From the NCBI GenBank assembly GCA_030532425.1, contig JAUNLD010000027.1, positions 1-37,063 on the forward strand: a stretch of 37,063 nucleotides of DNA, written 5' to 3'. Position 1 is the first letter of the stretch, and each line of letters starts with the position of its first letter. The position numbers were made by a program, and so were the translations under genes. The notes under the pieces were generated by a model. The model did not search any database, was not told where the DNA came from, and saw nothing but the letters and a program-made list of their open reading frames with translations. This stretch comes from Lautropia sp. GTDB taxonomy: Bacteria; Pseudomonadota; Gammaproteobacteria; Burkholderiales; Burkholderiaceae_E. Positions 1 through 6,295 of the stretch are shown here, in pieces.

Positions 1-354
1 GGTGCCGTTGCCGTTGCCGTTGCCGCTGGAGCTGGTGGGCGGTGGGGCGCTGTGCAGGATGTGGGTGGCCCAGGCGGCCAGGCGGTGCAGGCGTGTCCGG
101 GCGCGGTCGGCCTGCGGGCCAAAAACCGGAGCCGGCTGCGCGACCAGACCGGCCTGGCGGATGGCCTGGCGGGTGTCGTCGCTGCGGGCCAGCCCGATCA
201 CCTGCCAGCGATCCTTCAGCAGCGTCCCCACGCGCCGGCCGATGTCGCCACACCCGATGATTAATAGCCGTTGACGACGAAAACGGCGGGGCTGTGGGCG
301 ATAATCAGGGGCCTGGCCCTGGCCGCGCGGCGGCAGGGGGGCGGTGGCCTGCAT
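1..354 (-). CDS. NAD-dependent epimerase/dehydratase-type SDR, N-terminal part
   Basis: This is a partial gene: its 3' end runs off the left edge of the window. Read on the minus strand, it encodes a basic, Pro/Gln/Arg-rich N-terminus followed by the Rossmann motif RLLIIGCGDIGRRV. This GxGxxG signature is typical of short NAD(P)-binding sugar epimerase-like proteins. The region continues with LLKDRWQVIGLARSDD, which fits the beta2 strand and adenosine-binding loop. Near the left edge the protein becomes low-complexity (SSSGNGNGNG) because of a hexamer repeat in the DNA. I chose the ATG at 354, but an in-frame ATG at 471 is also open and would overlap the start of the divergent oxidoreductase. 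The substrate is unknown. The family call is fairly safe; the start is not. Confidence 0.65.
   Translation of the reverse strand, partial: MQATAPLPPRGQGQAPDYRPQPRRFRRQRLLIIGCGDIGRRVGTLLKDRWQVIGLARSDDTRQAIRQAGLVAQPAPVFGPQADRARTRLHRLAAWATHILHSAPPPTSSSGNGNGNGT
4..27. repeat. Hexanucleotide tandem repeat (GCCGTT)n
   Basis: There are three exact copies of GCCGTT at 4-21 and one variant, GCCGCT, at 22-27. On the minus strand they encode Gly-Asn repeats in the partial SDR gene. The unit is a multiple of three, so length changes would alter linker length but not the reading frame. Confidence 0.8.
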
Positions 355-469
355 GCCGCCGGGGCGGCGCGCAGGCCATGGTCCGGGCTGGCGTGCGGGC
401 CGATGGCGCGGCAGCAGCCCTGCCGTGGGTCCACCGGCGCCAGACGGGGCGCTTTTCTGGAGAGCAGTC

Positions 470-1525
470 ATGACTTTCAATGTGACGGTCTTGCCCAGTG
501 GCAAGCAATTCAGTGTGGATGCCGACACCACCATCCTGGAGGCAGCGCTCGATCAGGGTGTGGTGCTGCCCTACGGCTGCAAGAACGGTGCCTGCGGTTC
601 GTGCAAGGCGCAGGTGGTTGCGGGTAGTGTAGATCAGGGTGCGCATCAGCCGGCGGCGCTCTCCAGCACCGACATCACGCTGGGCCACGCGCTGCTGTGC
701 ACGGCGCGCGCCACCTCCGATCTGGAGATCGAGGCCAGGGTGGTGGCGGCAGCCGGCGAGATCCCGGTGCGCAAGATGCCCTGTCGGGTGCGTTCGATCG
801 AGCCGCTGGCCGACGACGTGCGCCGTCTGCGTCTGCAATTGCCCTTCAACGAGCGGCTGCAATACCTGGCGGGCCAGTATGTGGACCTGATCTTTGCCGA
901 TGGCACACGCCGCAGCTATTCGATGGCCACGGCGCCCGGCACTTCTGAGGATGTCGAGCTGCACATCCGCCACCTGCCGGGCGGCCATGTCACCGACCGG
1001 GTCTTTGGCACGGGCCCGCGCGAGCCCTTGAAGGTACGCGACATCTTTCGCCTGGAAGGCCCGCTGGGCACCTTCTTCCTGCGTGAGGACAGCGTGCGGC
1101 CGGTGGTGCTGCTGGCCAGCGGCACGGGCTTTGCGCCGATCAAGGCCATCGTCGAACGGATGGCGCTGTTGCGGGCCGGTGGCCATTTCGACCGGCCGGT
1201 GCGGCTGTATTGGGGCGGGCGGCGTCCGGCCGATCTCTATCATGATGCCCTGTGCCGCCAATGGGCCGCCGGGCTGCCCGATTTTGTTTATGTGCCGGTG
1301 CTGTCCGAGGCCCGGCCCGAGGACGGCTGGCAGGGGCGCACCGGCTTCGTGCATCAGGCGGTGATGCAGGATCTGCCCGACCTGTCCGCTCACGAGGTCT
1401 ACGCCTGTGGTGTGCCGGTGATGGTCGAATCGGCACGGCGCGACTTCACGGCGCACTGTGGGCTGCCGGCCGCCGAATTCTACGCCGATGCCTTCACCTC
1501 GGCGGCAGACCGGCAGGCTGCCTGA
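470..1525 (+). CDS. 2Fe-2S ferredoxin/FAD/NAD(P)H oxidoreductase (CDP-6-deoxy-delta-3,4-glucoseen reductase family)
   Basis: This 351-residue one-protein electron-transfer chain has an N-terminal plant-type [2Fe-2S] domain with C37-x4-C42-x2-C45 and the fourth cysteine at C77. It is followed by a ferredoxin-NADP reductase module. The FAD-binding RxYS motif is at R148-S-Y150-S151 and the nucleotide-binding LLASGTGFAPI at about 214-224. The ATG at 470 is chosen because it has a GGAGAG Shine-Dalgarno at about 459-464 and starts exactly at the ferredoxin fold (MTFNVTVLPSG). In Burkholderiales such proteins are usually annotated as CDP-6-deoxy-glucoseen reductase (AscD-like), but no deoxysugar pathway is seen here. 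The real acceptor is unknown; it could serve a small oxygenase or desaturase. The family assignment is strong and the substrate is not known. Confidence 0.85.
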   Translation: MTFNVTVLPSGKQFSVDADTTILEAALDQGVVLPYGCKNGACGSCKAQVVAGSVDQGAHQPAALSSTDITLGHALLCTARATSDLEIEARVVAAAGEIPVRKMPCRVRSIEPLADDVRRLRLQLPFNERLQYLAGQYVDLIFADGTRRSYSMATAPGTSEDVELHIRHLPGGHVTDRVFGTGPREPLKVRDIFRLEGPLGTFFLREDSVRPVVLLASGTGFAPIKAIVERMALLRAGGHFDRPVRLYWGGRRPADLYHDALCRQWAAGLPDFVYVPVLSEARPEDGWQGRTGFVHQAVMQDLPDLSAHEVYACGVPVMVESARRDFTAHCGLPAAEFYADAFTSAADRQAA

Positions 1526-1626
1526 ACGTGTCCAGGTGAGGGGTGTAATCCTGGCAAGGGCTGTGGCGACTACCCCGACATGACGAACGCCGGGCGGCAA
1601 GCCCGCCAAGGCCCTGGGAGGTTGGC

Positions 1627-3249
1627 ATGAAGAAACGCTTTGGAAGCCGGGAACTGATCCTGGTGCTGCTGCTGGTGCTGATGTTCGTTGCCTTTTACTG
1701 GGGAGGGGCGGGCGCAGTGGGTCCTGGTCTGGGGCGTTCGGCCACGGCGGGGCAGGGCAGCCCGCTGGCCACCCTGCACGGCCTGAAGGACGTCAACGGC
1801 CGGCCAGCCAGCGAATTCATCGATCCCGCCCGGCCGACGCTGGTGAAATTCTGGGCCAGCTGGTGTCCGCTGTGCCTGGCCGAGCTGGGCGACACCGAAG
1901 CCTGGACGCAGGACAGGCGCTTTGCCGGAGCCAACCTGGTCACGGTGGCTTCGCCGGGTTTCCTGCATGAAAAACCCCAGGCTGCCTTTGTCGAATGGTA
2001 TGGCGGGCTGCCCTACAAGGCCATGCCGGTGCTGCTGAACGAAGGGGGCCACCTGGCCAGGGCGCTCAACATCAGCGTCTATCCGTCGTGGGCGGTGCTG
2101 GGACGTGATGGCTCGGTGCAGCGCATCATCAGGGGGCGCATCAGCGAGGCCCAGGCGCTGGCACTGATCGAAAACCCCGGTATCGACCTGAAGGGCGTGG
2201 GGCAGGCATCATTTTACAAACCGGTTTCAGACAAGGACACGAAGACGATGAACGCTCAAACCATTTATCTTGCGGGTGGCTGCTTCTGGGGGCTGGAGGC
2301 GTATTTCCAGCGCATTCCCGGCGTCATCGATGCCGTGTCGGGCTATGCCAATGGCAAGTCTGAAGAGGCCCCCCGTTACGAGGACGTGATCTACCGTGGC
2401 ACCGGCCATGCCGAGACGGTGCGGGTCAGCTACGATGCCGATCGCCTGAGCCTGGATGACATCCTGCAATACTATTTCCGCGTCATCGATCCCACCAGCC
2501 TCAACAGGCAGGGCAATGACCGCGGCACGCAGTATCGCACCGGCGTCTATTACACCGATGCGGCGCAACGCCCGGTGATCCAGGCCGCGCTCGATGCCGA
2601 ACAGCAGAAATACCGTCAGCCCATCGTGGTGGAAAACCTGCCGCTGGCCCACTTCCACGAGGCCGAGGAATATCACCAGGATTATCTGGTCAAGAACCCC
2701 AACGGTTATTGCCATATCGACATCACCAGGGCCGACGAGCCGCTGCCGCCCAAGGCAGGCAAACCGGCCGGGCAGAGCGGTGCCGCCCGCAAGGGCTTCG
2801 ATCTGGCCACCTACCAGAAAGCTTCCGATGCCGAGCTGAAGCAGGTGCTGACAGCCGAGCAGTATCGCGTCACCCAGCAAAGCGGCACCGAGCGCGCCTT
2901 CACCCACGAATACGACCACCTGTTCGAGCCGGGCCTCTATGTCGATGTGGTCAGTGGCGAGCCCCTGTTCAGCTCGAAGGACAAGTACCAGTCGGGCTGT
3001 GGCTGGCCCAGCTTCACCAGGCCGATCGAGAAGGCAGCCGTCACCGAGCACGATGACAACAGCTACAACATGCACCGCATCGAGGTGCGCAGCCGGGCGG
3101 CCGATTCGCATCTGGGGCACGTCTTCCCGGATGGCCCCCGCGACAAGGGGGGGCTGCGCTATTGCATCAACGGGGCCAGCCTGCGCTTCATCCCGCTGGC
3201 GCAGATGGCCGATGAGGGCTATGGCGATCTGGTCGATGCCGTGAAGTGA
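1627..3249 (+). CDS. msrAB: Thioredoxin-MsrA-MsrB fusion, PilB-type methionine sulfoxide reductase
   Basis: This 540-residue envelope repair enzyme reduces both methionine-S- and methionine-R-sulfoxide. Residues 9-25 form a single hydrophobic segment (signal anchor or uncleaved signal). Residues about 45-185 are a TlpA-like thioredoxin domain with the active site W-C80-P-L-C83. MsrA begins near 212 with GGCFWG (catalytic C219) and has a recycling C362 in NGYCHID. MsrB covers about 390-535, with C458 (SGCGWPSF, probable resolving Cys) and catalytic C513 ([11 protein letters not shown]). The zinc CxxC pairs of many MsrB proteins are absent, as in the PilB type. A GGAG Shine-Dalgarno at 1617-1620 supports the ATG at 1627. 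In Neisseria the thioredoxin domain is reduced by DsbD, and a DsbD-like gene lies about 3 kb downstream. Regulation is not visible. Confidence 0.95.
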   Translation: MKKRFGSRELILVLLLVLMFVAFYWGGAGAVGPGLGRSATAGQGSPLATLHGLKDVNGRPASEFIDPARPTLVKFWASWCPLCLAELGDTEAWTQDRRFAGANLVTVASPGFLHEKPQAAFVEWYGGLPYKAMPVLLNEGGHLARALNISVYPSWAVLGRDGSVQRIIRGRISEAQALALIENPGIDLKGVGQASFYKPVSDKDTKTMNAQTIYLAGGCFWGLEAYFQRIPGVIDAVSGYANGKSEEAPRYEDVIYRGTGHAETVRVSYDADRLSLDDILQYYFRVIDPTSLNRQGNDRGTQYRTGVYYTDAAQRPVIQAALDAEQQKYRQPIVVENLPLAHFHEAEEYHQDYLVKNPNGYCHIDITRADEPLPPKAGKPAGQSGAARKGFDLATYQKASDAELKQVLTAEQYRVTQQSGTERAFTHEYDHLFEPGLYVDVVSGEPLFSSKDKYQSGCGWPSFTRPIEKAAVTEHDDNSYNMHRIEVRSRAADSHLGHVFPDGPRDKGGLRYCINGASLRFIPLAQMADEGYGDLVDAVK

Positions 3250-3292
3250 GATGGATGCATTCCCGGGCGTCCAGCCCGGCACCTGCGCCGGA

Positions 3293-3372
3293 GGCACACC
3301 CACAAGGCGCACCCTGTATGGCACACCCTCCCAAAGGCACACCCCATCAGGAACTCCCCATAAGGCACGCCC
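3293..3372. repeat. Six-copy degenerate direct repeat, core GGCACACCC, period about 14 bp
   Basis: Copies of the 9-bp core start at 3293, 3306 (GGCGCACCC), 3320, 3336, 3350 (GGAACTCCC) and 3364 (GGCACGCCC). Start-to-start distances are 13, 14, 16, 14 and 14. The array begins 43 bases after the msrAB stop and ends just before a hairpin. A period that is not a multiple of three argues against coding. Function is unknown. Confidence 0.7.
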
Positions 3373-3374
3373 AT

Positions 3375-3401
3375 AAAAAAGCCCGGACACGAGGTCCGGG
3401 C
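3375..3401 (-). terminator. Intrinsic terminator for minus-strand transcription
   Basis: GCCCGGAC (3381-3388) pairs perfectly with GTCCGGGC (3394-3401) around a 5-base loop. On the minus strand the stem is followed by TTTTTT (complement of 3375-3380), a classic Rho-independent terminator. On the plus strand the 3' flank is A-rich. No minus-strand protein gene ends here, so it may serve a small RNA. Confidence 0.75.
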
Positions 3402-3421
3402 AAAAACCAACCAGGGAGGAA

Positions 3422-3460
3422 TTCAGCAAGAGGGCCGGGCGGCCCTTTGTTGTTGCTGAA
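3422..3460. other. Nested inverted repeat / stem-loop
   Basis: TTCAGCAA (3422-3429) pairs with TTGCTGAA (3453-3460). Inside it, AGGGCC (3431-3436) pairs with GGCCCT (3441-3446) around GGGC. The inner hairpin is followed on the plus strand by TTTGTTGTTG, so it may act as a weak terminator for msrAB. It may equally be the body of a minus-strand small RNA ending at 3375. Confidence 0.45.
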
Positions 3461-3825
3461 CAACCAAAATTGTAGTCATCCTGCATGATCTGTCTGCAGG
3501 CAGAGCCCTGCGGCAGAGACGGGGCGATGGGTGGTTGGTGTTGCCTCTGGCCTCGACGCCTCTGCCGAAGCTGCGGCGCAAGCCGCACGCGAAACAGCGA
3601 CGGGCAGGCCGAGGTGGTCTGGCAGAGGGGTTTGCAGCCGCCGGAATGAACGCTGTGCCGTGTCTGTGGCCGGGCAGGTTGCGGCCTGCACGGCCATCGA
3701 TGCCTGCCCGGCAACCGGTTGGCGTCTGCCTGCTGCCATGGCGTTGCAACCGGGTTTAGGCTGGGCCATCGTTGGCGGGAGCCGGACATGCCGTCCGGCC
3801 GCCGGGACAGACGGGGAGTCGTGAG

Positions 3826-4059
3826 ATGTGGCTGGTCTGGATGGGCGTGGTGCTGCTGCTCCTGAAGTGGTTCGAGGTGGGGCCGGTGGCCGAGTGGTCG
3901 TGGTGGTGGGTGATTGCCCCGTTCCTGGCATCGTTTGTCTGGTTCGAGTTTCTTGAAAAACTCTTTGGCCGTGACAAGCGCCAGCTGGAGATGATCGAGT
4001 ACCAGAAGCGCGCGCAGGAGCGCATCAGCGAAACCTTCAAGCAGCCGGGCCGCTCCTGA
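3826..4059 (+). CDS. Small Trp-rich membrane protein (TIGR04438-like)
   Basis: This 77-residue protein starts MWLVWMGVVLLLLKWF and has two hydrophobic stretches (about residues 1-14 and 22-38, the second with WSWWWVIAPFLASFVWF). A charged, amphipathic tail (EKLFGRDKRQLEMIEYQKRAQERISETFKQ) follows. Tryptophan is far above average. This composition and length match the small Trp-rich protein family known mainly from betaproteobacteria, whose function is not established. The ATG at 3826 is chosen because the family begins at this residue; the upstream in-frame codons look non-coding. It lies 112 bp before lgt on the same strand and is a likely inner-membrane protein. Confidence 0.75.
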   Translation: MWLVWMGVVLLLLKWFEVGPVAEWSWWWVIAPFLASFVWFEFLEKLFGRDKRQLEMIEYQKRAQERISETFKQPGRS

Positions 4060-4171
4060 GCCAGGCCGGTGGGCCAGTCGTGGGGACCAGACCGGGGCTG
4101 CCGAGGTGGTCGTGGCGTGTCAGAATAACCGGCCCTGACCTCACTCTGCGCCTGGCTGGCGCCCGCAAGCG

Positions 4172-4978
4172 ATGCTGATTCATCCGCAGTTCGATCCCGT
4201 GGCCCTGCAACTGGGGCCGCTGGCCATCCGCTGGTATGGCCTGATGTACCTGGTGGCCTTCATCCAGTTTGTCTGGCTGGGCCGTCTGCGGCTGGCGCGG
4301 ATGCAGCCCGGGCAGCCACTGGTGGCGGCCGGCATGCAGGGCAAGGATGTCGAGGACCTGATGTTCTACGGCGTGCTGGGCGCGGTGATCGGTGGGCGTC
4401 TGGGCCATGTGCTGTTCTATGGGCTGCCGTACTACCTGGCCCATCCGCTGCACATCTTCTACGTCTGGGAAGGCGGCATGGCCTTTCATGGCGGGCTGAT
4501 CGGCGTGCTGGTGGCCTGTGCCCTCTATGCCCGGCGCAAGTCGCTGCGCTTTCTGGACCTGATGGATTTTGTGGCGCCCCTGGTGCCGCTGGGGCTGGCC
4601 GCTGGCCGGCTGGGCAATTTCATCAATGGCGAGCTGTGGGGGCGTGTCACCAGCGTGCCGTGGGGGATGGTGTTTCCGCAGTCGGGCAGCGAGCTGCCAC
4701 GCCATCCGTCGCAGCTGTATCAGCTGGCCGGCGAGGGGCTGTTGCTGTTTGCCGTGCTGTGGCTGTATTCGCGCAAGCCGCGTCCGACCGGGGCCGTCAG
4801 TGGACTGTTTCTGCTGGGCTACGGGCTGTGCCGCTTTCTGGCCGAATACGTGCGCGAGCCGGGCGACGGTTTCCTGGGGCCGCTGACGATGGGGCAGGCG
4901 CTGACGGTGCCGATGCTGGTGGCGGGTGCCGGGCTGATGTGGCGTGCCCGCGGCACAGGGGCGCCGGCTGCCCGCTGA
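4172..4978 (+). CDS. lgt: Phosphatidylglycerol-prolipoprotein diacylglyceryl transferase
   Basis: Lgt transfers a diacylglyceryl group from phosphatidylglycerol to the lipobox cysteine of prolipoproteins, the first step of lipoprotein maturation in the inner membrane. The 268 residues form about seven hydrophobic segments. The Lgt signature [14 protein letters not shown] is at about 145-158 and contains R146, N152 and E154. The conserved H106 lies in [11 protein letters not shown], and the N-terminal IRWYGLMY segment is present. Length is normal for the family. The start at 4172 gives the usual [12 protein letters not shown]-terminus, although the Shine-Dalgarno is weak. Substrates in this window would include BamE and the NodT-type outer-membrane factor. 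It converges with the 6S RNA/zapA unit. Confidence 0.96.
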   Translation: MLIHPQFDPVALQLGPLAIRWYGLMYLVAFIQFVWLGRLRLARMQPGQPLVAAGMQGKDVEDLMFYGVLGAVIGGRLGHVLFYGLPYYLAHPLHIFYVWEGGMAFHGGLIGVLVACALYARRKSLRFLDLMDFVAPLVPLGLAAGRLGNFINGELWGRVTSVPWGMVFPQSGSELPRHPSQLYQLAGEGLLLFAVLWLYSRKPRPTGAVSGLFLLGYGLCRFLAEYVREPGDGFLGPLTMGQALTVPMLVAGAGLMWRARGTGAPAAR

Positions 4979-5064
4979 TCTTCCCGAAGCGGGGGGCCGA
5001 AGGGGGCTCCCGCAGGGGAGTTCCCGGCGAGGGGAACAGGTCTGCCGCGATTTGGTTCATGAAA

Positions 5065-5099
5065 AAACGGGCATGCCCTGAAAAAGCGCATGCCCGTTT
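5065..5099 (-). terminator. Intrinsic terminator, 12-bp stem
   Basis: AAACGGGCATGC (5065-5076) pairs perfectly with GCATGCCCGTTT (5088-5099) around an 11-base loop. On the minus strand the stem runs into TTTTTTC, so it terminates the transcript that includes 6S RNA. It may also stop lgt transcription from the other side. Confidence 0.8.
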
Positions 5100-5107
5100 C
5101 ACGAATG

Positions 5108-5291
5108 GGGACCCCGCCTGTGCCGGTTGGCCGGCATCCTGAACCGTGATTCAGTTCAGGTCGGCAGAAATAGCTGCCACATCAGGTTCATCCGACGAGG
5201 GACGATCACAACAGTGACAGGCTGTTGTCTCTCTGCCTCATGCATCGCATTGGTTCAAGGAATATATGGCCTGAACGAACACTGCAGGGTT
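5108..5291 (-). ncRNA. ssrS: 6S RNA
   Basis: 6S RNA mimics an open promoter and binds the sigma-70 RNA polymerase holoenzyme in stationary phase. Its place directly downstream of zapA on the same strand is the conserved position in gamma- and betaproteobacteria. The minus-strand sequence starts near A5291, just after a perfect TATAAT. It contains the segment TTCCTTGAACCAATGCGATG typical of the central-bulge strand, and then GAACCTGATGTGGCAGC. A self-complementary arm follows (ACCTGAACTG ... CGGTTCAGG). The closing 5' and 3' ends can pair (CCTG with CAGG). Ends are estimated from the promoter and the usual length of about 184 nt; the 3' end could shift by about 10 bases. Confidence 0.85.
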
Positions 5292-5297
5292 GAACTG

Positions 5298-5328
5298 ATT
5301 ATACGCCCGGATGCGACTTTTTTTTCAA
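5298..5328 (-). promoter_or_regulatory. Sigma-70 promoter of 6S RNA
   Basis: On the minus strand there is TTGAAA (5323-5328), a 19-base spacer and a consensus TATAAT (5298-5303). Transcription should start about 7 bases on, near 5291. The spacer is longer than the optimum of 17, but the -10 is perfect. Confidence 0.75.
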
Positions 5329-5376
5329 CCGCCTGTCAGGAAGTTTGACGCCGAAGGTCAGCCGCACGGGGGCGCT

Positions 5377-5685
5377 TCAGCGCACGCCGTCGTGACGGCG
5401 GATTTCCTCGTCCAGCTCGTTGTTCAGCTGGCTGACCAGTGTCTGCAACTGTTCGGACGTGGCCGAGCCGGAATCCACGGGCTGGCCCAGAAACTCGTAG
5501 GTGATCTGCAGGGCGGCGTTGACCGCGATGCGGTCGGTGCCCTGGGCGTGGCTGGCGCTGCGGATCTCGCGCATCTTCTGGTCGACGATGCGCACGGCGT
5601 TCATCAGCCGTGGTTTTTCGTTGGGTGGTACCTGCAGCTTGAAGACGCGGTCCAGGATCTTGACTTCGATTTGTTCCATGGCCAT
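5377..5685 (-). CDS. zapA: Cell division protein ZapA
   Basis: ZapA is a small cytoplasmic protein that binds FtsZ and bundles its protofilaments at the division ring. The 102 residues show the family layout. An N-terminal beta-rich FtsZ-binding part contains VEVKILDR-like IEVKILDRVFKLQVPPNEKPRL and the conserved LMNAVRIVDQKMREIR. A long C-terminal coiled coil (about 60-100) follows. Two start codons are possible, MAMEQ at 5685 or MEQ at 5679; an AAGGA lies about 10 bases before the first. It is 6 bp downstream of a small coiled-coil gene and just upstream of 6S RNA, the classical arrangement. Confidence 0.93.
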   Translation of the reverse strand: MAMEQIEVKILDRVFKLQVPPNEKPRLMNAVRIVDQKMREIRSASHAQGTDRIAVNAALQITYEFLGQPVDSGSATSEQLQTLVSQLNNELDEEIRRHDGVR

Positions 5686-5691
5686 GGCCCG

Positions 5692-5901
5692 TCAATCCTT
5701 GTCGGTCTGGGGAAGGGGCAGGCGTGCCAGCGCGGACTCGACGCGGGCACGGGCTTCGGCCAGCCGCTGCTGCATGTCGGCCTGAGCGACGGCCGCCTCG
5801 CCCAGGCGGCCGCGCAGCAGCTGGTTCTCGTCCGACAGCTGGCGTGAGATTTCGAGCAGGCGACGGACGCGCTCTGACAGAAGCTGGAGGTCAGTATCCA
5901 T
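5692..5901 (-). CDS. Small coiled-coil protein (TIGR02449/ZapB-like) upstream of zapA
   Basis: This 69-residue protein is predicted to be almost entirely alpha-helical: MDTDLQLLSERVRRLLEISRQ with heptad-spaced Leu/Val, then DENQLLRGRLGEAAVAQADMQQRLAEARARVESALARL. Such short coiled-coil proteins are commonly encoded just before zapA and are annotated as TIGR02449 or ZapB-like. It ends 6 bp before the zapA start, so the two are very probably co-transcribed. A role with ZapA in the division ring is inferred from context, not shown by a catalytic or binding motif. Confidence 0.75.
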   Translation of the reverse strand: MDTDLQLLSERVRRLLEISRQLSDENQLLRGRLGEAAVAQADMQQRLAEARARVESALARLPLPQTDKD

Positions 5902-6295
5902 TCCGCAGGATGGTAGGGAATGGTGGCGGGGTGGTCAAGCTTCGGGCAGCCAAAGCGTGGTGCCGTTTGTCCCGCCCGGCATGCCGTCGGCATGGCGCGG
6001 TCAGCCGCTGGCGGGGCTGTGGCGTTGCGGGTGTAATCATGGGTGCCACCAGGACGACGTAAACAACAGCTGGTGGGGTAGGCGGCCATGGGCAAGCAGG
6101 CGGGCCGGTGCCCGGCGTTTTACCATAGGGTGTGACTCAAGTGCCGGGGGCAGGCCTTCCTGCGGTGGGGGCAACACGGGCCGGTGTGGCCGATGTGCAG
6201 GCCGCGCAGCCACGCGCTGCCCCGGCTCCCCGGGGCCGTCCCCTGTGGCTGCCGGCCGGTATGGCCGACCCGAAACACGATGAATCAAGGATGCG
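5902..6295. other. Divergent intergenic region between the zapA operon and the dsbD-like gene
   Basis: This 394-base stretch must hold the promoters of both divergent units. I found no strong -35/-10 pair and no recognisable protein or RNA. Short open frames on both strands show no family features. An AAGGA at 6286-6290 is the ribosome-binding site of the dsbD-like gene. Confidence 0.5.

Larger units (their letters stand above)
3250..3825. other. Gene-poor stretch between msrAB and the Trp-rich protein gene
   Basis: I see no convincing gene in these 576 bases. The left part holds a six-copy 14-bp-periodic repeat and two hairpins, listed separately. A short minus-strand frame encoding about 18 residues (MTTILVVQQQQ...) begins near 3486 and ends just upstream, in transcript sense, of the strong minus-strand terminator. 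It might mark a small transcript. The right part (3490-3825) has open frames on both strands but no recognisable protein. Confidence 0.5.

Noticed and set aside
4-27. Hexamer repeat as a phase-variation switch
   Set aside because: The six-base unit does not change the reading frame, so it cannot switch the gene on and off by slippage.
3293-3372. Repeat array as a CRISPR
   Set aside because: Repeats are only 9 bp, degenerate, and separated by about 5 bp. There are no spacers or cas genes.
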